A stretch of DNA of 14,889 nt, from NCBI GenBank assembly GCA_937900985.1, contig CALCGM010000734.1:1-14889 (forward strand), given 5' to 3'. A program made the translations under genes and the position numbers. The notes beneath the pieces are model-generated. The model was not told where the DNA came from. It searched no databases and saw nothing but the letters and a program-made list of their open reading frames with translations. Source of the DNA: an uncultured Planctomycetaceae bacterium. GTDB lineage: Bacteria; Planctomycetota; Planctomycetia; Pirellulales; UBA1268. This document shows positions 9,019 through 14,889 of the stretch, piece by piece (the stretch's first letter is position 1; each line of letters starts with the position of its first letter).

Positions 9019-10140
9019 TCAGGAGTGTGGTGTGGGCGTCGGGCTGGGCGGCGGAGTCGCCGCAGCGTGGGCGTCGCGGCTGGCGGCGGCGAGGCGACCG
9101 AGCACGACCGCCGCATCTCCTGAGTCGATGGCGTGTTCGGCGAGTTCTCGGGCAGCCGGCAGGGAGTCGGCCCGCCCCGCCGCCCAGAGCACCGCGGCCG
9201 CATTGAGCAGCACGATCTCTCGGCGTGGGCCCCGGCCTCCCGCGAGCACCTCTCGGATTGCCCCCGCGCTTTCCTCGGGCCCGTCGACAACCAGCTCCGC
9301 CTCGTCGTCGGCTGGCCGGGTGGCAAGCCCGAAGTCTTCCGGCCGCCATTCGTGTTCGCTGACCGTGCCATCGCAAACGTCGAGCACATCGGTCGGCCCA
9401 AACAGGCTCACCTCGTCAAGGCAGCTGTGGGCACGGCCATCGATGTTTCCACTGACAATCAGGCCGCGACGCAGGCCGAGCATGGCGGCCGCTTCGGCCA
9501 GGGCCCGCCGCTTTGCGGGCCGGCCGACGCCGATCACCTGAATCTCCGCACCGGCTGGGTTGCACAGCGGGCCGATCAGGTTGAAGACCGTGGGCTTTGC
9601 CACCTTCTTCCGCAGGGGGCCGACGCGGGCCATCGCCGGATGGTGCTGCGGGGCGTGGCAGTAGCAGATCCCAATCGTCTCAAGAGAACGCGTGGCAGCA
9701 TCAGGCGGCAGGTCGATGGCAATGCCGAGCCTCTCGAGCACATCGGCCGAACCGGTGCGGCTGGAAACCGAACGGTTGCCGTGCTTGGCGACCGGCTGGC
9801 CGGCGGCGGCCACCACAAACGCGGTTGCGGTCGAGATGTTGAACGTGCCTGAGCCATCGCCACCGGTGCCGCAGGTGTCGGCGAGCAACAGGCCTGCGGG
9901 GGTTTGCAAGCGTTTCATGTGGGCTCGCAGGGCATCGGCCGCACCGGCGATTTCTTCGGCGGTCTCTCCCCGGTTGGCGAGGGCGACCAGCAGCGAGGCA
10001 AAGGCGGCCTCCGCCGCGTCATCTGCCACGAGCCCCTCCAGCACCCCCTCCACGAGGGCCTGCATCGACGCTCTGGGAAGCTCTCTGCCAGCCTCGACTT
10101 CGCTGAGGGCCGTCTGAATCGTGGTTGCAAAGTCTGTCAT
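9019..10140 (-). CDS. trpD: Anthranilate phosphoribosyltransferase
   Basis: Cytoplasmic enzyme of tryptophan synthesis that joins anthranilate to PRPP, giving phosphoribosylanthranilate and pyrophosphate. The 373 residues comprise the small helical domain (about 1-75) and the larger PRPP-binding domain. Family signatures are DTCGTGGDGSGTFNIST (Gly-rich PRPP loop, CGTGGDG at 90-96), KHGNRSVSSRTGSADVLE (from 119), HHPAMARVGPLRK, FNLIGPLCNPAGA and LDEVSLFGPT, where Asp-Glu binds magnesium. The last 15 residues are a Pro/Thr-rich tail beyond the usual fold. It is a stand-alone TrpD, not a TrpGD fusion, and no other trp gene is in the window. The ATG at 10140 is preceded only by a weak AAGG. The gene leads directly into copA. 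Confidence 0.96.
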   Translation of the reverse strand: MTDFATTIQTALSEVEAGRELPRASMQALVEGVLEGLVADDAAEAAFASLLVALANRGETAEEIAGAADALRAHMKRLQTPAGLLLADTCGTGGDGSGTFNISTATAFVVAAAGQPVAKHGNRSVSSRTGSADVLERLGIAIDLPPDAATRSLETIGICYCHAPQHHPAMARVGPLRKKVAKPTVFNLIGPLCNPAGAEIQVIGVGRPAKRRALAEAAAMLGLRRGLIVSGNIDGRAHSCLDEVSLFGPTDVLDVCDGTVSEHEWRPEDFGLATRPADDEAELVVDGPEESAGAIREVLAGGRGPRREIVLLNAAAVLWAAGRADSLPAARELAEHAIDSGDAAVVLGRLAAASRDAHAAATPPPSPTPTPHS

Positions 10141-10212
10141 AGGATGCCTTGTCGTATGCGGAGCTCCGGGGGTGTCAGCCGGCAGAACCCTCCTCTGTCC
10201 GAGCGAGGCTTG

Positions 10213-10242
10213 ATTCTAATCGCCCCGATTCCGACGATTGAA
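10213..10242 (-). promoter_or_regulatory. Candidate promoter for trpD-copA
   Basis: On the minus strand TAGAAT (10213-10218) matches the -10 consensus at five of six positions, with TTCAAT (10237-10242, three of six) 18 bases upstream. Transcription would start near 10206, about 65 bases before the trpD ATG. No attenuator-like leader peptide or Trp-codon run is visible in that stretch. Confidence 0.35.
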
Positions 10243-10312
10243 TGAAACAGGAGTGTTGCGGCCTGCTCCCGGAAAAAAGAATGGCCGCGATATCCCCCGC
10301 GAGGGTAGGGCC

Positions 10313-11254
10313 GTGCCACGGAAGGTGATTCTCGACGTCGATCCAGGAATCGACGATGCCGTGGCGCTCGCGATCGCGCTCTTTGATCCGCGGCTCGATG
10401 TGCTCGCGGTCACCGCCACTGGCGGCAACGTCGACCCGGCCCAGGCCACGGCCAATGCCCGCACGATTGTGGGGCTGCTCGACCCGCCGCGATTGCCCCG
10501 CATCGGCGTGGCGGCCAGCGATGTGCTGCTGCCGGAACGGGGGCCGAGCGTGCACGGGCCCGATGGGCTCGGGGGAGCCGATCTCCCGCAGGCCAGGCTG
10601 CATGGTGGGCATCCGTCTGAGAAGGTGATCCTGGAAACGGTGAAAGCGCATCCCGGCGAGGTCACGATTCTCGCCCTCGGGCCGCTGACCAACCTCGCCC
10701 GCATGATCGCCCGCGAGCCGTCGCTGGCGGAACTGGTTGGCGAGGTGGTGATCTCCGGTGGCACGGCCTTTGGCCGGGGCAGCACGACGCCGGTGGCAGA
10801 CTTCAACTTCTTTGCCAATCCGGCGGCAGCCCGCTATGTGATTCGCGAGCCACTCACCAAAACGCTCGTTCCGCTGGAGACAACCTCCCAGGTGGTGCTG
10901 GGCTTCGATCTCCTTGAGCATCTGCCCGATGAATCGTCGCGAGCCGGGGCGATGCTGCAGCGGGTCTTGCCGCACGCCTTCCGGGCCCACCGGCAGCTCC
11001 TCGGCACCGAGGGCATCTGCCTGCACGATGTTGTCACGCTCGTCTCGCTGTTGCACCCCGAGCTCTTTGAGCGGACGACCGTGGGGGCTGACGTGGAAAC
11101 CAGCGGCGAGCTGACCACCGGCATGCTGGTGGTCGACCACCGGTCGTCCAACCGCTGGAAGCGGAATGTCGACCTGCTCGTTGAGGTCGACGTCGGTGCC
11201 GTGCGAGACAGCATCCTGCGAGGGATCGCCCAGGCGGCCCGCAGCACCGAGTAA
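10313..11254 (+). CDS. Inosine-uridine-type nucleoside hydrolase
   Basis: Cleaves the N-glycosidic bond of ribonucleosides to release base and ribose in salvage or catabolism. Starting at GTG 10313 gives 313 residues, the usual length, and puts the calcium-binding cluster DVDPGIDDA at Asp8, Asp10, Asp14 and Asp15, matching family numbering. GAGGG at 10301-10305 is 7 bases upstream. An in-frame TTG at 10238 would add 25 unlikely residues. Further signatures: HGPDGLGG, ILALGPLTNLA, VISGGTAFGRG, DFNFFANPAAA and LHDVVTL, whose His238 aligns with the conserved active-site His of the family. Base preference (purine, pyrimidine or both) cannot be read from the sequence. It faces trpD divergently and ends 19 bases from the end of the convergent protease gene. 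No transporter is adjacent. Confidence 0.93.
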   Translation: MPRKVILDVDPGIDDAVALAIALFDPRLDVLAVTATGGNVDPAQATANARTIVGLLDPPRLPRIGVAASDVLLPERGPSVHGPDGLGGADLPQARLHGGHPSEKVILETVKAHPGEVTILALGPLTNLARMIAREPSLAELVGEVVISGGTAFGRGSTTPVADFNFFANPAAARYVIREPLTKTLVPLETTSQVVLGFDLLEHLPDESSRAGAMLQRVLPHAFRAHRQLLGTEGICLHDVVTLVSLLHPELFERTTVGADVETSGELTTGMLVVDHRSSNRWKRNVDLLVEVDVGAVRDSILRGIAQAARSTE

Positions 11255-11273
11255 ACAAGGCCGTGGCACGAGG

Positions 11274-12503
11274 CTACCGCTCGAAGGCCTCGCGAACGCC
11301 GACCGGCACATTGATCGTCTGCGAGCGGCGGTCGCGATACACCCGCAGAGCCACGGTGCGGCCAGCCGGTGTCGTGCTCACGAGGCTCACCAGGTGGTCG
11401 TCGTCATCAACCGCCACGCCGTTGTATTCGAGGATCACGTCGTCGATGCGAATCCCAGCGTTCTCGGCGGGACCGCTTTTGGTCACGCCCGAAACGCGTG
11501 CCCCCACCGGTCGCACCAGAGCCAGTCGATCGGCCGTTCGTTGGGAGAACCTGCGGTCGAGGGTGACGCCGAGATAAGCCCGGGAAACGCTGCCGGTTTC
11601 CACGAGCTGCTCGGCCACAAACATCACCATCGACACGGGAATCGCAAAGCCGATGCCCTCGCTGCCGCCGGAGTTGCTGGCGATGGCCGTGTTGAGCCCC
11701 ACGACCTCGCCCCGCAGGTTGACCAGCGGTCCGCCGCTGTTGCCCGGGTTGATCGCGGCGTCGGTCTGGATGAAGTCTTGGAAGCGGACGTTGCCTTCGC
11801 CGAGGTCGAGATCGCGGCGGCCTTTGGCTGAAACGATGCCCAGCGTCACGGAGTGGGCGAGGCCAAACGGGCTGCCGACCGCAAGCACCGTGTCGCCAAT
11901 CTCGAGCCGGTCGTCCTGAGCCACGCGAGCCGTCTGCAAGCGATTGCCGGGAATCGCCATCACGCCGATGTCGGTGGCCGGATCAGTCCAGACCCGCGTC
12001 GGCCGCAACTCGCGGCCGTCGTCGAGGCGGATGCGGATTGCGTCGAGCTCGGCCCCGTAAATCACGTGCCGGTTGGTGAGCACCACCGTCTGGTCGGCGA
12101 CCATGGTGATCACGCCCGAGCCCGACTCGTCTTCCGAGGCCTCCCCCTCGCGATCGGCAGACGAGGCTTTCTTGGTGTCGATATGGACGACCGTGGGGGT
12201 CACCAGGGCGGTCACCTTTCGCAGCAGTCGGCTGCGTCGTTCGAGCTCGTCGGCCTCGACGGCAATCTCCGCGTAGAGCCGCTCACGTTCGGACTCACTC
12301 AGCCCCCGATCGGCAAACGGATCGATCGGCTGCTGTGGGCCGTCCACCGCCACGGGAGTGAGCGACCGCAGCGGCTCGTCAGCGGAGGTGCCTCGCGAGC
12401 CCATCACGGCCAGCACGGCTACCGCCGAGATCGCCACGGCAGTTGCGGCACTCCGCGGTTGGCGGAGAAGGCGAGCGGCAGACGTGAGAAGAGAGGTGAG
12501 CAT
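11274..12503 (-). CDS. HtrA/Deg-type serine protease with one PDZ domain
   Basis: A 409-residue S1C-family protease expected to be anchored to or exported across the inner membrane and to degrade damaged envelope proteins. Residues 19-36 form a hydrophobic signal or anchor, followed by a charged helical stretch (about 69-97) and a trypsin-like domain. The catalytic triad is readable: His146 in LTNRHVIYG, Asp178 in TDPATDIGVMAI and Ser256 in INPGNSGGPLV. A single PDZ domain follows (about 310-405, beginning AYLGVTLD, with AENAGIRIDDVILEYNG), as in DegS or HhoA rather than DegP. The ATG at 12503 is chosen for its signal-like leader, but has no clear ribosome site; ATG 12554 is an in-frame alternative. 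A much longer reading from 12902 would overlap the zinc-finger gene and is rejected. Confidence 0.92.
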   Translation of the reverse strand: MLTSLLTSAARLLRQPRSAATAVAISAVAVLAVMGSRGTSADEPLRSLTPVAVDGPQQPIDPFADRGLSESERERLYAEIAVEADELERRSRLLRKVTALVTPTVVHIDTKKASSADREGEASEDESGSGVITMVADQTVVLTNRHVIYGAELDAIRIRLDDGRELRPTRVWTDPATDIGVMAIPGNRLQTARVAQDDRLEIGDTVLAVGSPFGLAHSVTLGIVSAKGRRDLDLGEGNVRFQDFIQTDAAINPGNSGGPLVNLRGEVVGLNTAIASNSGGSEGIGFAIPVSMVMFVAEQLVETGSVSRAYLGVTLDRRFSQRTADRLALVRPVGARVSGVTKSGPAENAGIRIDDVILEYNGVAVDDDDHLVSLVSTTPAGRTVALRVYRDRRSQTINVPVGVREAFER

Positions 12504-12615
12504 GACGACAGGGGACGACAGGGCTCGGGGTGGGAGCTGCTCCAGATTGAGCATACCCCACGGAACGGGCCTCTGTCGGCTGGCGATCGATTGCCTGAGA
12601 CGGCGGTGAGCGGCC

Positions 12616-13098
12616 TCAGGAAACGTCGACTTCCTCTTCGTCGGAAGCCATTTCCACTTCCTCACGGAGCGACTCTGCCGAGAGCCCCGTCCGCTCAATT
12701 TCTCGCTGGCAGGTGATGCAGATCGTGGCGTAGGGGAGGGCGTTGAGCCTGGCCATGGGAATCTTGCCCTCGCAGACTTCACACAGCCCGTAGTCGCCAT
12801 CACGCATCCGCTCGAGCGCATGCTCGATTGAGGCCAGCTCCCGGCTTTCCACTTCGGCCAACTGGGAGCTGATTTCGTCTTGGGCGGAGTCGAGGGCGGC
12901 ATCCATCACATCGCCCGGCTCACCACTGCGGAGCTCTTTCAGCAGCGAGAGGTCACCAGCGAGCGCACTGCGGAGCGCATCGCGTCGACGGACGAGGATC
13001 GCCTTCAGGTTGAGAATCGCTTCATTGCGTGCCATGGTGGTGTCCTCTGCAGCGTGCTTTGTTGACCGCCTTGCCCGCGAAGTTGTCTTCTTTGCCAT
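12616..13098 (-). CDS. DksA/TraR-type C4 zinc-finger protein
   Basis: A 160-residue protein of the family that acts in the secondary channel of RNA polymerase; DksA itself works with ppGpp. The helical hairpin (about 25-100) leads to GDYGLCEVC and a zinc finger of four cysteines, Cys106-x2-Cys109-x17-Cys127-x2-Cys130, with the typical PMARLNALPYATIC spacing. The tail is acidic (EVEMASDEEEVDVS). By eye against E. coli DksA, tip residue Asp71 is kept (Asp66), while Asp74 and Ala76 align with Leu69 and Ser71, so full DksA activity is uncertain. Two starts are plausible: ATG 13098 (GAGG 9 bases upstream) adds a basic 21-residue leader, and ATG 13035 (AGAGG 8 bases upstream) gives 139 residues. 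The protease gene follows 112 bases downstream. Confidence 0.9.
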   Translation of the reverse strand: MAKKTTSRARRSTKHAAEDTTMARNEAILNLKAILVRRRDALRSALAGDLSLLKELRSGEPGDVMDAALDSAQDEISSQLAEVESRELASIEHALERMRDGDYGLCEVCEGKIPMARLNALPYATICITCQREIERTGLSAESLREEVEMASDEEEVDVS

Positions 13099-13146
13099 GG
13101 AGCAGAACCTCGGACAGGTGGCAATCTGATAGTACGCAGCCGCTCG

Positions 13147-13186
13147 AAAACGGTTCGCGCGAGACCGGTTTTTCCGATTGAATCGG
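13147..13186. promoter_or_regulatory. Palindrome and bulged inverted repeat upstream of the zinc-finger gene
   Basis: CCGATT-G-AATCGG (13174-13186) is a perfect inverted repeat around one base. Next to it AAAACGGT (13147-13154) and ACCGGTTTT (13164-13172) pair with one bulged base. Both sit between the upstream terminator and the gene start, where a promoter and operator are expected. No clear -35/-10 pair is visible, so function is a guess. Confidence 0.35.
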
Positions 13187-13197
13187 CACGGATGGCC

Positions 13198-13234
13198 GAA
13201 AAATCAAGAAAACCCCCCGTTGACAGTTGGGGGG
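13198..13234 (-). terminator. Intrinsic terminator after the beta-propeller gene
   Basis: Read on the minus strand, six C residues, a 10-base loop (AACTGTCAAC) and six G residues form a GC-only stem, followed by TTTTCTTGATTTTT. It begins 44 bases after the stop codon at 13278 and has no T-run in the plus direction, so it ends transcription of the alcohol dehydrogenase/beta-propeller unit. Confidence 0.85.
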
Positions 13235-13277
13235 CTCGCCCAGACTGCCTAGGTTTCCTCGAGGGGCGGCCTCGCCC

Positions 13278-14486
13278 TTAAGGGGTGTCCGTCTCGGCTG
13301 CGAAGCACCAGAGGGTGCCGTCGTCGGTGGCCATCACCAGGCAGCCGTCTGCGACGGCGGGTGAGGCAACAAAGCCGCTGCCCGCGTCGAACTCCCAGGC
13401 AAGCTCGCCGTCGGCAGTGCGAACCGCGGCGATCTGGCCGGCGGCGTCACCGATCACCGCAACTTCTTCAGGAGCATCGGCCCCGGTCACCGCCTCTAGC
13501 ACCACCGGCGAGCCGTCGACGCGGCCCCGCATCCGCTGTCTCCAGCTGCGGCTGCCGTCGGCCAGGCTGAAGGCCTCGACCACCCGGCTCCGTGAGCCGA
13601 CGATCGCCAGCGGACCCTCCGCGGCGGTGCCAATCGCGGCGCTCGACCGGTAGGCCTGCCCGCCTGCGGCCGGCCGCATCTGCCAGGCGACCGCAGGCTC
13701 GACAACATCGATGGAGAAAAACGTGCCGCCCTCGGTTCCAAAGTAGACCCGGCTCTCAAAGGCCGCAGGCGTCGTCCCGGTGGGGCCGTCGATGGCCACC
13801 TCCCCACGGGCCGTTCCGTCGCTGGCGCTGATCACATGCAGCTTGCCGTCGCAGCCGGCAAGAAACACCCGGCCGTTGGCCACGGTGGGCGAGCAGCGGA
13901 TCTGGTCGGCGATGGTGTGGCTCCAGAGCAGCCGGCCGTCGGCCACCGCCAGGCAGGCGAGCGTGGCATCCTGGCTGCCGACAAGCACCCGCAGCGGCAG
14001 GTCGCCCTCGGCCTCCAGCACCGTGGGCCCGCCGGAGATCTCCCCGGCCGACTCGTGGGTCCAGAGCGTGGTGCCGTCGGCTGCCGCCAGGCCGCGGACA
14101 ACACCATCGATATCCCCCACCACCACCACGTCGCCACAGACCGCTGCCGCGGCGGTGTAGCCGAGGCTTCCGGTGGTCGTCCAGAGGGTGCTGCCATCGG
14201 CCAGGCTGATCGCTGAGAAGCTGCCGTCGAGGTCGCCAAGGTAGATCACGCCGTTGGCGATCACGGGCGTGCTGTCGTAGCCAATCTCCGAGATTTTCTT
14301 CTGCCAGCGGGGAGCCAGCGGCAGGGAGAGCACGGCAGCGGAGCGGCCGGTTCCCTCAGTGGTGCCTCGGAACATCGGCCAGGCCTTCGCCGGCGCCTCC
14401 GCCGGTTCGCCAGCAAAGCCGAGGGTGGCCGTTGCGGCCATGGCCACGCCTGCCAGCGCTCGCTTCCATCGGATCCCGAAACTCAT
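13278..14486 (-). CDS. Secreted PQQ-like beta-propeller repeat protein
   Basis: A 402-residue exported protein with a signal peptide at 1-26 (basic start, hydrophobic core, ending near GFAGEP). The rest is a WD/PQQ-type propeller: the blade signature DG followed by a Trp recurs near 97, 137, 183, 223 (Trp missing), 310, 359 and 389, spaced about 40-50 residues, which fits seven or eight blades. Such proteins either bind pyrroloquinoline quinone as dehydrogenases or act as non-enzymatic scaffolds. I see no cytochrome haem motif (CxxCH) and no adjacent vicinal-Cys pair of the kind found in PQQ alcohol dehydrogenases, so a scaffold or sensor role is as likely. The ATG at 14486 has GAGG 7 bases upstream and overlaps the stop of the upstream iron-dependent alcohol dehydrogenase by four bases. 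Confidence 0.9.
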   Translation of the reverse strand: MSFGIRWKRALAGVAMAATATLGFAGEPAEAPAKAWPMFRGTTEGTGRSAAVLSLPLAPRWQKKISEIGYDSTPVIANGVIYLGDLDGSFSAISLADGSTLWTTTGSLGYTAAAAVCGDVVVVGDIDGVVRGLAAADGTTLWTHESAGEISGGPTVLEAEGDLPLRVLVGSQDATLACLAVADGRLLWSHTIADQIRCSPTVANGRVFLAGCDGKLHVISASDGTARGEVAIDGPTGTTPAAFESRVYFGTEGGTFFSIDVVEPAVAWQMRPAAGGQAYRSSAAIGTAAEGPLAIVGSRSRVVEAFSLADGSRSWRQRMRGRVDGSPVVLEAVTGADAPEEVAVIGDAAGQIAAVRTADGELAWEFDAGSGFVASPAVADGCLVMATDDGTLWCFAAETDTP

Positions 14487-14889
14487 CGTGCGTCCTCATA
14501 AAGAGACGTGAAGTCGCTGGCGGAGAGCGGGCGAGGGTTGAACGACCCGGTCCACTGTGTGGCCGCAATCGCCGCCAGCGAGGCAGTGTCGACGTGTTCG
14601 AGCTTCAGCTCCGCCAGCGATGCCGCCAGGCCAGCCTGCCGCAGCAGCTCTGTCAGCCAGTTGGCGAGCGTTTCGGATCCGGCTGCATCTGCCGCTGGCA
14701 GGTCTCGACAGAGGTCGGCGTAGGCAGCCTCGCAGGCCCCCGCGTTGAACCGCACGATGTGGGGCAGGGCCAGGCCGACCGCCTGACCGTGTGGCACGTG
14801 GTGGCACTGCGTGAGGGGGTTGGCCATCGCATGCGCCCCGCCAAGCATGGCGTTTTCGATGGCGATGCCCGCCCAGGCTGCGGCCAGCT
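14483..14889 (-). CDS. Iron-containing alcohol dehydrogenase, N-terminus cut by the window edge
   Basis: The C-terminal 134 residues or so of a group III, NAD(P)-dependent dehydrogenase; the nucleotide-binding half lies beyond 14889. The stretch AWAGIAIENAMLGGAHAMAN, then PLTQCHHVPHGQAVGLALP, is diagnostic: the two His of GAHAMAN and VPHGQA are 14 residues apart, as are iron ligands His263 and His277 of E. coli FucO. The end (PLSASDFTSLYEDAR) also fits the family. Which alcohol or aldehyde it uses cannot be read from this part. Its TGA overlaps the ATG of the beta-propeller gene (ATGA), indicating one transcript and coupled translation. Confidence 0.93.
   Translation of the reverse strand, partial: LAAAWAGIAIENAMLGGAHAMANPLTQCHHVPHGQAVGLALPHIVRFNAGACEAAYADLCRDLPAADAAGSETLANWLTELLRQAGLAASLAELKLEHVDTASLAAIAATQWTGSFNPRPLSASDFTSLYEDAR

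Noticed and set aside
10238..10312. TTG start at 10238 for the nucleoside hydrolase
   Set aside because: It adds 25 residues with no family counterpart, while GTG 10313 has a good ribosome site and restores family residue numbering.
12504..12902. N-terminal extension of the serine protease up to 12902
   Set aside because: It would read through the zinc-finger gene in another frame with low-complexity Ser/Pro/Arg sequence; the protease's own signal-like leader starts at 12503 or 12554.

Overview
This GC-rich window is bacterial chromosome, most likely from a planctomycete. The reasoning is inference from gene content: a PEP-CTERM protein ending in VPEPST, a hydrophobic stretch and RRRRK; a secreted PQQ-type beta-propeller protein starting near 'WPMFRG'; several long-leader secreted proteins of unknown function; and loosely packed genes on both strands. 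I cannot name the genus. There are eleven complete coding regions and two cut by the window edges. No rRNA, tRNA, CRISPR array, insertion sequence or prophage gene is visible.

Layout. Positions 1-1309 (minus) hold most of a glutamate decarboxylase whose C-terminus lies outside the window. Divergent from it, 1570-4746 (plus) carry a small secreted or lipoprotein-like protein with an exact 15-residue internal repeat, a photolyase/cryptochrome-family flavoprotein that lacks many residues expected of a working CPD photolyase, and a PhnP-like metallo-beta-lactamase-fold hydrolase. After a 334-base gap come a PEP-CTERM protein (5081-5881) and a His-rich secreted protein (6161-6757). The latter ends 26 bases from the end of the convergent copper-exporting ATPase copA (6784-9012, minus). 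copA sits 6 bases downstream of trpD (9019-10140, minus), an unusual pairing of tryptophan synthesis with copper export.

A roughly 170-base divergent region separates trpD from a nucleoside hydrolase (10313-11254, plus). That gene converges, with a 19-base gap, on an HtrA/Deg-type periplasmic serine protease (11274-12503, minus). Upstream of the protease is a DksA/TraR-type zinc-finger protein (12616-13098, minus). A good intrinsic terminator (about 13198-13234) separates it from the next minus-strand unit: a PQQ-like beta-propeller protein (13278-14486) whose ATG overlaps the TGA of a truncated iron-containing alcohol dehydrogenase (14483-14889).

How the genes fit together. Most are independent housekeeping or stress functions: GABA-producing acid resistance, a light-sensing or repair flavoprotein, copper export, envelope proteolysis, nucleoside salvage and tryptophan synthesis. 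The strongest leads are the photolyase-like protein with replaced active-site residues, the His-rich secreted protein (His pairs seven residues apart) beside copA, the 15-residue repeat protein, and the trpD-copA arrangement. I see no clearly new multi-gene defence or biosynthetic system.
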